Assembly: GCA_945866125.1 (NCBI GenBank)
Contig: CAMBFZ010000022.1
Coordinates: forward strand, 1 to 59,011
Origin: Bordetella parapertussis
GTDB taxonomy: Bacteria; Pseudomonadota; Gammaproteobacteria; Burkholderiales; Burkholderiaceae_D
Length of the DNA: 59,011 bases
Direction: 5' to 3'
Part shown: piece after piece, positions 26,555 to 34,153 of the stretch
How positions within the stretch are numbered: the first letter of the stretch is position 1
How the letters are laid out: each line of letters begins with the position of its first letter
Position numbers and translations under genes: made by a program
The notes under the pieces: generated by a model
Databases searched by the model: none
What the model was told of the DNA's origin: nothing
Seen by the model: the letters and a program-made list of their open reading frames with translations, nothing else

Positions 26555-26854
26555 GTGCGGCTAAGAACATTTGAGGGTGAGACAGCGCGGGCCCGTGACG
26601 CTGGAGAAAAGCGATTTGCGTGTTTGTTGGCAGGGCAATCTACCTCCACGGAGCTGCTGCGATCCTGTCCGGTTGTGACTGCCTCCGGGCAGGTGTTAGG
26701 GCGGGTGCACTCCGTTCTGGTTGACTTGCGTAACCGGCAATTACGCTATGTCGTACTAGCGCCGCATCAGGGTAAATCTAGCGTCGTTATTCCTTGGCAA
26801 ACGCTGTACTTTGATTCCGCATTAGTACGATTGGTTTATTACACTTATAGTTAA
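26555..26854 (+). CDS. PRC-barrel domain protein
   Basis: About 100 residues. GTG at 26555 is chosen because TAAGGA lies 8 bases upstream; the frame is open from 26534. A single PRC-barrel is recognised from CPVVTASGQVLGRVHSVLVDLRNRQLRYVVLA..., a small beta-barrel found in RimM, photosynthetic reaction centres and many stress proteins. Spacing to the following SRPBCC gene is 12 bases, so the two are co-transcribed. Confidence 0.7.
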   Translation: MRLRTFEGETARARDAGEKRFACLLAGQSTSTELLRSCPVVTASGQVLGRVHSVLVDLRNRQLRYVVLAPHQGKSSVVIPWQTLYFDSALVRLVYYTYS

Positions 26855-26866
26855 AAGGAGATTGTC

Positions 26867-27361
26867 ATGAATCAGATTCAACAGAGCATTCATGTCAACG
26901 CACCGCTGAGCACGGTTTATAACCAGTGGACACAATGTGAAGAATTTCCGCGCTTTATGGAGGACGTGCGTGAAGTACGACAGATCGATGACGCGCACCT
27001 ACACTGGCGTGCCATGCGCCATGGGTATGAGGTGGAATGGAATTCGGAAATCATTGATCAGGTGCCTGATGAGCTGATCACCTGGCGCGATGTCGATGGG
27101 CCTGAAAATCACGGCAGTATTCATTTTCAGTCGATACAAGGCGACACTACGCGCATCGACATCACGTTGGAAATGCCCGTGCAGCCGACGGCTGGTGATT
27201 TTTCTTCTCAGCAGACGGAGACGGCGCAGCGTATCGCACAAGATCTGGTTCGATTCAAGCATATGCTCGAAGCGCAGAAACACGAATCCGGTGCCTGGCG
27301 CGGCCAAATTCATGAGGGGAAAACTATTTCCGCATCCACTCGCCCACCTTCAGCATTATAA
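26867..27361 (+). CDS. SRPBCC (polyketide cyclase/START-like) family protein
   Basis: 164 residues with the helix-grip fold signature of membrane- or ligand-binding START-like proteins: SIHVNAPLSTVYNQWTQCEEFPRFM at the start, VEWNSEIIDQVPDELITWR in the middle, and a C-terminal helix (AQDLVRFKHMLEAQ). Strong Shine-Dalgarno AAAAGGAG. Stand-alone versions of this exact type recur next to PRC-barrel and glycine-zipper genes in stress clusters; ligand unknown. Confidence 0.8.
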   Translation: MNQIQQSIHVNAPLSTVYNQWTQCEEFPRFMEDVREVRQIDDAHLHWRAMRHGYEVEWNSEIIDQVPDELITWRDVDGPENHGSIHFQSIQGDTTRIDITLEMPVQPTAGDFSSQQTETAQRIAQDLVRFKHMLEAQKHESGAWRGQIHEGKTISASTRPPSAL

Positions 27362-27391
27362 AAATATAGGGCTGCGGTTATGGGCAGCGGA

Positions 27392-27407
27392 TGGGCAGGT
27401 ATTTGCA
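27392..27407 (+). promoter_or_regulatory. Sigma-54 promoter upstream of the small gene at 27443
   Basis: TGGgcaGgtatTTGCA: GG (27393-94) and GC (27405-06) are 10 bases apart and the -12 TTGCA is perfect; the -24 box is weaker after TGG. Predicted start about 27418, 25 bases before the ATG. Confidence 0.5.
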
Positions 27408-27442
27408 TCACACGATTGGTATTGCGAGAATGAGGATAGGTC

Positions 27443-27826
27443 ATGGAGAAAATTTCTTTCGTCACCGTCAACGATTATTCTGCTTGTCCGTCAATAGCAA
27501 TAGATTTTGCTGCTAAGAAAAAAATTCAGATTGCTTCGATCGTAGCAATCGTTGCAATGCTATGTGCGCTACTGCCGATAGCTCGACCAGCGACACCCTT
27601 ACCATCAGACAGACTGCAGCAGATTATGGCAAAAAATCAGCATGACATGCGTAGTGCGATTTATCAATTTTCTGCATTAACACGCTCTTGGTGCAGCGGC
27701 GTGAAGGCAATAAAGTATGCGTCGCTGTCGTTGCCAAGCGCCCAGCAATGGGCGCGTATCACCGCGCCAACGTTCGACGCAGGGCAGCATGCTTGTCACG
27801 ATCGTGACAAGACGATGCTGCTTTAA
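27443..27826 (+). CDS. Hypothetical single-span membrane or exported protein
   Basis: 127 residues with no recognised family. One hydrophobic segment at about 29-47 (QIASIVAIVAMLCALLPIA) precedes a polar region with three late Cys residues. AGGATAGGT lies before the ATG, and a sigma-54 promoter is placed correctly upstream. It is convergent with the entericidin gene. Coding status is moderately supported. Confidence 0.5.
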   Translation: MEKISFVTVNDYSACPSIAIDFAAKKKIQIASIVAIVAMLCALLPIARPATPLPSDRLQQIMAKNQHDMRSAIYQFSALTRSWCSGVKAIKYASLSLPSAQQWARITAPTFDAGQHACHDRDKTMLL

Positions 27827-27847
27827 ACGCTGCCTAGCCGCCCATGC

Positions 27848-27994
27848 TTATTTCTCTTTTTGTTTGCTTGTAGCAGCGTCCTGGACGCGCTCGCCACCTC
27901 GCTCAACATCCTTTCCAAAGCCGCGCATCGTATTGCAGGCGCCTAAAGCCGTGCTCATCACGATCAGGCACACAAGCATAGCGAATGGTTTCAT
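27848..27994 (-). CDS. Entericidin A/B family small lipoprotein
   Basis: 48-residue protein with start MKPFAMLVC, lipobox LGAC (Cys 20), and the entericidin core CNTMRGFGKDVERGGERVQDAA ending in a Lys-rich tail. AAAGGAA lies 8 bases upstream of the ATG at 27994. Entericidins are small cell-envelope lipoproteins; in E. coli EcnB promotes and EcnA opposes stationary-phase lysis, and ecnB expression is stress-sigma dependent. It is the fourth gene after yqjD-yqjE-yqjK on the same strand, 22 bases after yqjK, so probably in that operon. Confidence 0.88.
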   Translation of the reverse strand: MKPFAMLVCLIVMSTALGACNTMRGFGKDVERGGERVQDAATSKQKEK

Positions 27995-28016
27995 CGATAT
28001 TTCCTTTTAAAATAAT

Positions 28017-28430
28017 TTAGTGAATTGCACGCCGCTTTCGCATCAGGTTCAATGCCATTGACGCGATTCGACCGAGTGCTTGCATGCTTGCGCGATTACG
28101 CATCAGTAGCGCCCCCATCGCTGCAATACCTTTTAATGCGCTTTTCCCCGGAATGGTTGCAGACCTCGTTCCTGCACGAGCACGGCGCGCCAGACGACGT
28201 CCTGGCCCCAGCCATAGCAAAGCAGCCAAGCCGCAAGCGCTGAGCCATGGGTGATTTTTAACCCAGCGTATCGCCTGACTGCGGGGGAAATCTGCCGGCA
28301 TTGTTGGTCTCGGATAGCTTTCTGCCTGAATGGTAGTTGGTGACTCCGTGAGCATGCGCCGATAGATTGCGCGACTCGCCGCAATCTGTTCCAACAGCGC
28401 GCGTCTTTCTTCTTCCAGCGACGGGTTCAT
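28017..28430 (-). CDS. YqjK-like protein
   Basis: 137 residues. A basic, helical N-terminus (SLEEERRALLEQIAASRAIYRR) is followed by a short hydrophobic span (NHPWLSACGLAALLWLGP) and a very Arg-rich tail. Position directly after yqjD-yqjE, and the SRREW-like N-terminal pattern, indicate the third member of the yqjDEK set. GGGAG precedes the ATG, which overlaps the yqjE stop by 4 bases. Function is not established. Confidence 0.65.
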   Translation of the reverse strand: MNPSLEEERRALLEQIAASRAIYRRMLTESPTTIQAESYPRPTMPADFPRSQAIRWVKNHPWLSACGLAALLWLGPGRRLARRARAGTRSATIPGKSALKGIAAMGALLMRNRASMQALGRIASMALNLMRKRRAIH

Positions 28431-28795
28431 AGCGTCTCCCGCAATAGAGCGACATCACGCCTGAATTCTTCGCGCAACGAATGCAGCGCTGCTCGCTTGT
28501 CGGCGTGGCGACGTGCCAATGCCATTGCTGCTGCAGCGGCGGCAAAATAGAGCGCAACGACTCCCCACGCGGCCAGCCCGCGGTAATTGCTATCCCAGAA
28601 GCTGACGATGATGGCAATGCCAGTGAAGAGCAGGGCAAAGACGGTAAATAAGGCGGCCGACAAATAGCCGAAGAGCTGGATGGCGATTTCGCGGCCTTGC
28701 ATTTTGAGTTCAATGCGCAGCAACGCCAGATAGTCGCTTAGTCGTTCAAGCAGGATGAGGGATAATTGTTTTGATTTATACAAAGCCTGCAGCAC
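28427..28795 (-). CDS. yqjE: YqjE/phage-holin superfamily III membrane protein
   Basis: 122 residues from GTG 28795, chosen because AAAGGAG lies 6 bases upstream. The frame is open further to a TTG at 28843 that overlaps yqjD. The sequence is an amphipathic N-terminus (LLERLSDYLALLRIELKMQGRE) followed by two transmembrane helices joined by a short loop and a basic C-terminus. The family is annotated as holin-like but in this conserved operon is a partner of the ribosome-tethering YqjD protein. Confidence 0.8.
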   Translation of the reverse strand: MLQALYKSKQLSLILLERLSDYLALLRIELKMQGREIAIQLFGYLSAALFTVFALLFTGIAIIVSFWDSNYRGLAAWGVVALYFAAAAAAMALARRHADKRAALHSLREEFRRDVALLRETL

Positions 28796-28839
28796 GGTAC
28801 GCTCCTTTGCGATCAATGAAAGTAGCAACGCCAGTGGTA

Positions 28840-29205
28840 TCAACTGCGCCGCATCAGCACACCAATTAAGACTCCGAGGACACTGGCCACGGCCACGGCT
28901 TGCAACGGCCGCTCGCGGACGTAATCGATGGCGACATCCATGCCATCATTGAGTTGTTTTCCCGCCTGATCGGCGATGCCCTTGGCTGTGACGCGCATGG
29001 ACGAAAAGCGTTTCATGATTCGGTCGCGTGCTTCCCGTAGTTCGCTCTCTGTCAGGGTTGATGCATGCGACATCAGCGCATCCAAATCACTTTTCAAATT
29101 CGACAATTCTTCGCGCATTGAGGAAGTGTCGGCGTGCCGACCGAAGCCCCGTTGTTCGCCTTTTGCTACGGTGGATTCGGTACTGGTGATAGAAATATCA
29201 GTCAT
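28840..29205 (-). CDS. yqjD: YqjD/ElaB family (DUF883) membrane-anchored ribosome-binding protein
   Basis: 121 residues. A coiled-coil/amphipathic stretch (LSNLKSDLDALMSHASTLTESELREARDRIMKRF) leads to a C-terminal transmembrane segment with the family motif YVRERPLQAVAVASVLGVLIGVLMRRS split around VRERP. E. coli YqjD, ElaB and YgaM sit in the inner membrane and bind ribosomes in stationary phase. GGAGA precedes the ATG. First gene of the leftward yqjD-yqjE-yqjK-entericidin operon, preceded by a strong sigma-54 promoter. Confidence 0.87.
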   Translation of the reverse strand: MTDISITSTESTVAKGEQRGFGRHADTSSMREELSNLKSDLDALMSHASTLTESELREARDRIMKRFSSMRVTAKGIADQAGKQLNDGMDVAIDYVRERPLQAVAVASVLGVLIGVLMRRS

Positions 29206-29305
29206 TGCTTTCTCCTTTAATCGCGTTTGACGAAGGTCACTGGAAAGGTTTTGCCCGACCCGACCGGGGCAATCGAGATCGCCAACACGTTTCCTTTTTT
29301 ATATT

Positions 29306-29321
29306 AGCAAGCGTTGTGCCC
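29306..29321 (-). promoter_or_regulatory. Sigma-54 promoter of yqjD-yqjE-yqjK-entericidin
   Basis: On the minus strand GGGCACaacgcTTGCT, 10 of 12 informative positions of TGGCACG-N4-TTGCW, with GG-N10-GC exact. Predicted start about 29296, 90 bases before the yqjD ATG. In E. coli the equivalent genes are RpoS-linked, so sigma-54 control would be a switch of regulator. Confidence 0.65.
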
Positions 29322-29484
29322 AGGCCTACCCCTACGGCGCGCGCTGGCCGCAAGGTCTTTAACAAATAAGGCAGGAAAAATTTACGTGTAATGATTACAA
29401 AAGATGGCATCGGAAAAGAGTTGATCCGCTTATTGTCGCGCGATAAAAAAGTAAGCCCCGGCGTTGTAAGCTGCCTCAGGATGG

Positions 29485-29500
29485 CGGCACACGTCATGCT
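29485..29500 (+). promoter_or_regulatory. Sigma-54 promoter upstream of the solute-binding protein gene at 29574
   Basis: CGGCACacgtcaTGCT with GG (29486-87) and GC (29498-99) 10 bases apart and an intact GGCAC box. Predicted start about 29511, 63 bases before the TTG start codon. Two partial copies of the inverted-repeat arm found before the activator gene (GATGGCAT at 29403-29410 and AGGATGGC at 29478-29485) lie close by. Confidence 0.5.
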
Positions 29501-29573
29501 AAGATTGCGCCGCATCTGCGGGATTGCACACCGCAAAATTTAATGCCAATTTGAACAATAACGGGAGAATAAT

Positions 29574-30788
29574 TTGAACATTCAGTACAAGGCCCTGACG
29601 CTAGCCGTCGCCGCAGCGTTTGGTCTCGGTCACGGCACCCTCGCCATGGCGCAAGTATCCAATGACACAATCAAGATCGGATTCATCACCGACATGTCTG
29701 GTGTTTACGCTGACGTTGATGGCCCGGCCGGTGCTGAAGCCATCAAAATGGCGATCGCTGATATGGGCGGCATGGTCAACGGTAAAAAAATCGAATTCAT
29801 TTCGGCTGACCACCAAAATAAAGCCGATATTGCCTCAAGTAAGGCGCGCGAGTGGATTGATCAGCAAGGCGTTGACATGATCATCGGCGGTACCAATTCG
29901 GCGACCAATCTGGCGATGGCTAAAGTCGCGGCAGAAAAGAAAAAACCGTTCATCGTGGTGGGTGCCGGTACTGCGCGCCTGACCAATGAAGAATGTACGC
30001 CTTACACGATTCACTACGCTTACGATACCGTTGCGTTAGCGCGCGGCACCAGCGGTGCGCTCGTCAAGCAGGGTAATAAGGATTGGTTTTTCCTGACGGC
30101 TGACTATGTATTTGGCATGTCGCTGGAAAAAGACGCGTCAGACGTGGTTAAAGCCAGCGGCGGGCATGTACTGGGTGCCGTGCGTCATCCTCTGGCTGCA
30201 TCGGATTTTTCTTCTTTCTTGTTGCAGGCGCAAAATTCCAAAGCGCAGGTGCTAGGGCTGGCGAACGCTGGTGGCGATACCGTCAATTCGATAAAGGCCG
30301 CCAACGAATTCGGTATCAACAAAAAAATGAAGCTGGCTGGCATGCTGATGTTCGTCAACGATGTGCATGCGCTGGGACTGGGCCTCACGCAAGGTATGTA
30401 CCTTACTGATGGCTGGTATTGGGACACCAACGAAGAAACGCGCGCCTGGACCAAGAAATTCATGGCCAAGACTAAAAAAGCGCCCTCCATGCTGCATGCC
30501 GCTGACTACTCTGCAGCGACGTTTTATCTGAATGCGGTTAAGGCGACCGGCACGGATGATGGCGATAAAATCATGGCCAAGATGAAGGCGACCAAGGTCA
30601 ATGACTTCTTTGCCAAAAACGGTATCGTCCGTCCTGATGGTCGCATGGTGCACGACATGTCATTGATGCAGGTAAAAACGCCTGCCGAATCCAAGTATGA
30701 GTGGGATTACTACAAGCTAGTGCAAACGATCCCTGGGGATCAGGCGTTCATGACCAAGGCAGAAACCAAGTGCGTTTTGTGGAAATAA
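29574..30788 (+). CDS. Periplasmic solute-binding protein, branched-chain amino acid type (orphan)
   Basis: 404 residues. TTG start with GGGAG 7 bases upstream; signal peptide to about residue 27 (LAMAQ). The mature protein is a type-1 periplasmic binding fold (Peripla_BP_6): IKIGFITDMSGVYADVDGPAGAEAIKMAI, IIGGTNSATNLAMA, FFLTADYVFGMSLEKDA. Unlike the SBP at 32062 it has no permease or ATPase genes beside it, so it may feed another Liv-type transporter or act as a sensor partner. Ligand unknown. Ends in a strong terminator. Confidence 0.88.
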   Translation: MNIQYKALTLAVAAAFGLGHGTLAMAQVSNDTIKIGFITDMSGVYADVDGPAGAEAIKMAIADMGGMVNGKKIEFISADHQNKADIASSKAREWIDQQGVDMIIGGTNSATNLAMAKVAAEKKKPFIVVGAGTARLTNEECTPYTIHYAYDTVALARGTSGALVKQGNKDWFFLTADYVFGMSLEKDASDVVKASGGHVLGAVRHPLAASDFSSFLLQAQNSKAQVLGLANAGGDTVNSIKAANEFGINKKMKLAGMLMFVNDVHALGLGLTQGMYLTDGWYWDTNEETRAWTKKFMAKTKKAPSMLHAADYSAATFYLNAVKATGTDDGDKIMAKMKATKVNDFFAKNGIVRPDGRMVHDMSLMQVKTPAESKYEWDYYKLVQTIPGDQAFMTKAETKCVLWK

Positions 30789-30803
30789 GCAGGTCTGTTG
30801 GAG

Positions 30804-30833
30804 ACGGCGCGCAGATTGCGCGCCGTTTTTTTT
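30804..30833 (+). terminator. Intrinsic terminator after the solute-binding protein gene
   Basis: ACGGCGCGC (30804-30812) pairs perfectly with GCGCGCCGT (30818-30826), 5-nt loop, eight T residues. Confidence 0.95.
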
Positions 30834-30882
30834 AGTGATTGCGACACCAATGAAATTTTTTCACTGATTATTTTTCGACGTC

Positions 30883-31398
30883 TCATTTCCCGACCTTCTG
30901 CGTGCGTACAAACTGCCCGTTTTCCCAGATCCCTTCTAAAGGAATGCGGTCTCCCGCATAGGTGAGGGTGCCCATGCCATGCTGTTTCCCGTTTTTCCAT
31001 TCACCGACATAGCGGTCGCCGTTTGGGTAAGTGCAGATACCTTGTCCATGCTGTTTGTCATTCCTGAAGCTCCCTGAATATTTTCTGCCATCGTCGAACA
31101 AGTAGGTGCCGATACCGGTGCGTATGTTGTCTTTAAATTGGCCCACGTACTGGTCGCCATTGGCAAAATGCAGGGTGCCGTTACCGTTGAAATTATTATT
31201 GATGAATTCGCCCACGTAGCGATCTCCATTGGCATACGTGTAGATGCCCCGACCTTCTCTTTTGATGCCGCTATATTCACCGGAATACGTGTCGCCGCTT
31301 AAGTAAATGGGAGCCTGACAGGCGTTTGTGAGCAAAGCGATGCTGATCATGGCTAACAATTTTGCGTGGGGTCTGAATTTTTTTATTGAAATGGGCAC
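30883..31398 (-). CDS. MORN-repeat lipoprotein
   Basis: 171 residues with a lipoprotein signal (lipobox TNAC, Cys 27) followed by five full MORN repeats and a partial sixth, each of the form Y-x-G-x-[FW]...GxGxxxxxxGD, about 23 residues apart. MORN repeats form elongated beta sheets and often bind lipids or other proteins; an outer-membrane or periplasmic scaffold role is possible. The start appears to be GTG without a clear Shine-Dalgarno. Single gene; the 285 bases upstream contain no recognised gene. Confidence 0.82.
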   Translation of the reverse strand: MPISIKKFRPHAKLLAMISIALLTNACQAPIYLSGDTYSGEYSGIKREGRGIYTYANGDRYVGEFINNNFNGNGTLHFANGDQYVGQFKDNIRTGIGTYLFDDGRKYSGSFRNDKQHGQGICTYPNGDRYVGEWKNGKQHGMGTLTYAGDRIPLEGIWENGQFVRTQKVGK

Positions 31399-31683
31399 GG
31401 TATATTTTCTGAAAAATTTAAAATTTCGGCAGACACTACGCGTCGGCGCATTGTCGGGTAAGCGCGGGCAATCTCTTCAGTGGCGCTCTTTTAAGAAAAT
31501 GACAACGTCTGTCGCAGCTTGCCCGCGCAGGGTAATCGTCGGTCAGGCTGAAGCACGATTTTATCCGCAATATTCTTGTCTGCCGGTTGTCTGCCGGCGC
31601 GCTGGTAAATCTAACGCAAATCGTGGAATAATCAAATTTACGCAGTCAGGTAAAAAATTACTATAAAAATAATGAGGAGACGT

Positions 31684-32001
31684 ATGCTGCTTGATGTCAG
31701 AACCTATTCCTGCAAGCCTGGGACATTACAAGCGCATCTGGCGCTCTATGCCAAATATGGCAAGGAGCCGCAGGTTCGTCATCTTGGTACGCCGCTTTTG
31801 TATGCAAGCTGTGAGACCGGCAATCCAAACGAATACATGCATATCTGGTGTTACCGCAATGCGGCTGATCGGGAAGAGCGGCGCGCGCGGCTTTGGATCG
31901 ATCCGGATTGGCTGAGCTATGTCGAGAAAAGCGCGGCGCTTGGGGCGCTCGAAAGCCAGCAAAATAAACTCATGAAGCCGGTTGATTTTTTTCCGCTTTG
32001 A
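31684..32001 (+). CDS. NIPSNAP family protein
   Basis: 105 residues of the NIPSNAP dimeric alpha/beta-barrel fold: LLDVRTYSCKPGTLQAHLALYAKYG, a middle MHIWCYRNAADREERRARLW and ending near PVDFFPL. ATG at 31684 is supported by GAGGAGA. The next gene, a Liv-type binding protein, follows after 60 bases, so NIPSNAP probably heads the transport operon. The fold is used in small-molecule metabolism and may act on the imported substrate; activity unknown. Confidence 0.82.
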   Translation: MLLDVRTYSCKPGTLQAHLALYAKYGKEPQVRHLGTPLLYASCETGNPNEYMHIWCYRNAADREERRARLWIDPDWLSYVEKSAALGALESQQNKLMKPVDFFPL

Positions 32002-32061
32002 GTTGACTGCTGTGTGATTACGCATCAAGCGGTCTTGATCTGATCAAAAAGGAGACACTGC

Positions 32062-33291
32062 ATGAAACGCCTTTGCCTTGCGCTTACCAACTGGTCTCAC
32101 GCTTTATTGGCTCTTCCTCTGGTCTTGGCTGCCTTCGCAGCGGGCGCGCAAGAAAAGCCCATCAAGATCGGCGTGCCGACTGCGGTGCAATTACAAGTCG
32201 GGCGCGATACGCTGACGGCTATAAAAATGGCCGTCGACGAGATTAATAAAAAAGGTGGCCTGCTCGGTCGCAAGCTCGAATACGTCACGGCCGACGAAAC
32301 TGAAAATCCTGAGACGGGCATCAGCGCCATCAAAAAGCTCGTTTCCGACGAAAAAGTGGATGTTCTAATCGGAGGCTATACCAGCGGCGTAACGCTTGCG
32401 CAGTTGCCGCATATCGCTTCATCAAAAACGATTTATCTCGGGGTTGGTGCAGCGTCACCAAGCATCACCGCCAAGGTAAAAAACGACTACGATAATTACA
32501 AATATATTTTTCGGGTAGGGCCGATCAATGCCGCACATCAGGCGCGTGCCCTTGTTGATTACATCTCGCATTTTGTCATTGGTGAACTCGGTTATAAAAA
32601 AATTGCGATTGTCGGTGAGAACGCCAAATGGGTACAGGACCTCGTGCCAGTGCTGAGCAAAGGCGCCAAGGAAGTTGGTGCCGACATCCGATTGACAGAA
32701 CTCTTTGATACGCAAACCTCGGATTTTTCACCGCTATTAGCCAAGGTGAAATCAAGCGGTGCGCAGTACATGATCGTGGTGCTTTCGCATGGTTCAAGTG
32801 ATGTGTTCGCCAAACAGTGGCATGACGCGCAGGTACCGGTGCCGTATGGTGGTATCGATGTAAAAAGTATGGACGGTGATTTTTTCAATCGTATCGGCGG
32901 CAAGTCGATCTCGGAAGTGGCCGCTAATTTTGCCGTGCGGGCGCCACTGACGAAAAAAACGATACCGTTCTTTGATAGCTTCAAAAAAGCCTCACCAAAT
33001 TATCCGGTCTACACCGCTTTCTTTGCTTACGATGCGGTGTTTCTCTATGCCGATGCCGTCAAGCGGGCGGGGAGTTTCGATACCGAAAAAGTGATTAAAG
33101 AAATTGAAAAAACACGTCTGGAAGGGATTGTCGGCGAGATCAGTTTTGATGAATTCCATGACGTGCAGACTGGCCCCGGCAAAGCCAATCTAATTTTTGT
33201 TCAGTGGCAGGAAAAAGGGGAGCGCGCGGTCCTTTATCCGAAGGAGCTGCGTACTGGTAATTTTATTTTGCCACCCTGGATGCGCAAGTAA
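32062..33291 (+). CDS. Liv-type ABC transporter substrate-binding protein
   Basis: 409 residues, signal peptide ending near AAGAQ (about 29), then a Peripla_BP_6 fold: PIKIGVPTAVQLQVGRDTLTAIKMAVDEINKKGGLLGRKLEYVTADE, VLIGGYTSGVTLA, and KKIAIVGENAKWVQDLV. Strong Shine-Dalgarno AAAAAGGAGA. It directly precedes the permease and ATPase genes of the same transporter. It differs clearly in sequence from the orphan SBP at 29574. Substrate not determinable from sequence. Confidence 0.9.
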   Translation: MKRLCLALTNWSHALLALPLVLAAFAAGAQEKPIKIGVPTAVQLQVGRDTLTAIKMAVDEINKKGGLLGRKLEYVTADETENPETGISAIKKLVSDEKVDVLIGGYTSGVTLAQLPHIASSKTIYLGVGAASPSITAKVKNDYDNYKYIFRVGPINAAHQARALVDYISHFVIGELGYKKIAIVGENAKWVQDLVPVLSKGAKEVGADIRLTELFDTQTSDFSPLLAKVKSSGAQYMIVVLSHGSSDVFAKQWHDAQVPVPYGGIDVKSMDGDFFNRIGGKSISEVAANFAVRAPLTKKTIPFFDSFKKASPNYPVYTAFFAYDAVFLYADAVKRAGSFDTEKVIKEIEKTRLEGIVGEISFDEFHDVQTGPGKANLIFVQWQEKGERAVLYPKELRTGNFILPPWMRK

Positions 33292-33292
33292 A

Positions 33293-34144
33293 TTGGAAAT
33301 TCTCATTTACGGCGCTGTCACCAGCGCGATCTACGCGATGCTGGCCGTTGGTTTCACGCTCATTTTTGGCGTGGCCCGCGTGTTAAATCTTGCCCATGGT
33401 TCTTTCTATGCGCTGGGTGCCTATGGCACCTATGTGTTGACCTCGGTGGTTGGTTTACCACTTTGGCTCGCTGCCTTACTCGCCATCGCCGGGGTCGCAC
33501 TGTTTGGTGTCGTCGTTGAAAAAGTATTGATCCGCCCGCTGCGCAGTTCCCAGTTGGGTGTATTGATGATCACACTGGCCGTCTCACTAGTGGTGGAGCA
33601 GACGCTCTTTCTGGTCTTTGGCTCGGAATACCGCAACGTTCCTGCTTTTGTTGAGACCAAGGTCAGTCTGGGCGGCGTGGATGTTGCAGGTCAGCGCCTG
33701 CTGACGCTGGCAGTAGCAGGGGTGGCAATTGGTGCCTTGTATCTGTTCATTCAAAAGACGCGCTTAGGCAGCGCGATACTGGCGATCTCGCAAGATGCCG
33801 AGGCGGCTAAGTATATGGGCATACCCAGCGACCGTATTTTTTCGCTGGTGATGGCCATCTCAGCGTCGCTGGCGGCGCTTGCGGGCATACTCGCGGGGCC
33901 ATTTTTGTCGGTGCAGCCCTCCATGCACTTGCTGCCCATCGTCAAGGCTTTTGCCATCGTAGTGGTGGGTGGTCTGGGTTCGATTCCGGGTAGCATCCTC
34001 GCGGCCTTCATGCTTGGCTATGCCGAGACGTTTGTCGGATATCAGTTCTCTACTAGCTGGACTGAGATCGTGTCGGTGTTGGCGACTTTGCTGATGCTGA
34101 TTTTCAGACCCGCCGGTATCTTCGGCAAGCGATCCGCTTTCTAG
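33293..34144 (+). CDS. livH: Branched-chain amino acid-type ABC permease, LivH family
   Basis: About 283 residues from a TTG at 33293, one base after the SBP stop; the frame is open upstream inside the SBP gene to 33197, but the extension does not look like a LivH N-terminus. Multi-spanning membrane protein with LivH signatures: AVGFTLIFGVARVLNLAHGSFYALGAY, TRLGSAILAISQDAEAAKYMGI (the ATPase-coupling EAA-like loop), and VVGGLGSIPGS. Named by family; the true substrate may not be Leu/Ile/Val. Confidence 0.88.
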   Translation: MEILIYGAVTSAIYAMLAVGFTLIFGVARVLNLAHGSFYALGAYGTYVLTSVVGLPLWLAALLAIAGVALFGVVVEKVLIRPLRSSQLGVLMITLAVSLVVEQTLFLVFGSEYRNVPAFVETKVSLGGVDVAGQRLLTLAVAGVAIGALYLFIQKTRLGSAILAISQDAEAAKYMGIPSDRIFSLVMAISASLAALAGILAGPFLSVQPSMHLLPIVKAFAIVVVGGLGSIPGSILAAFMLGYAETFVGYQFSTSWTEIVSVLATLLMLIFRPAGIFGKRSAF

Positions 34145-34153
34145 GTGTTAGCC

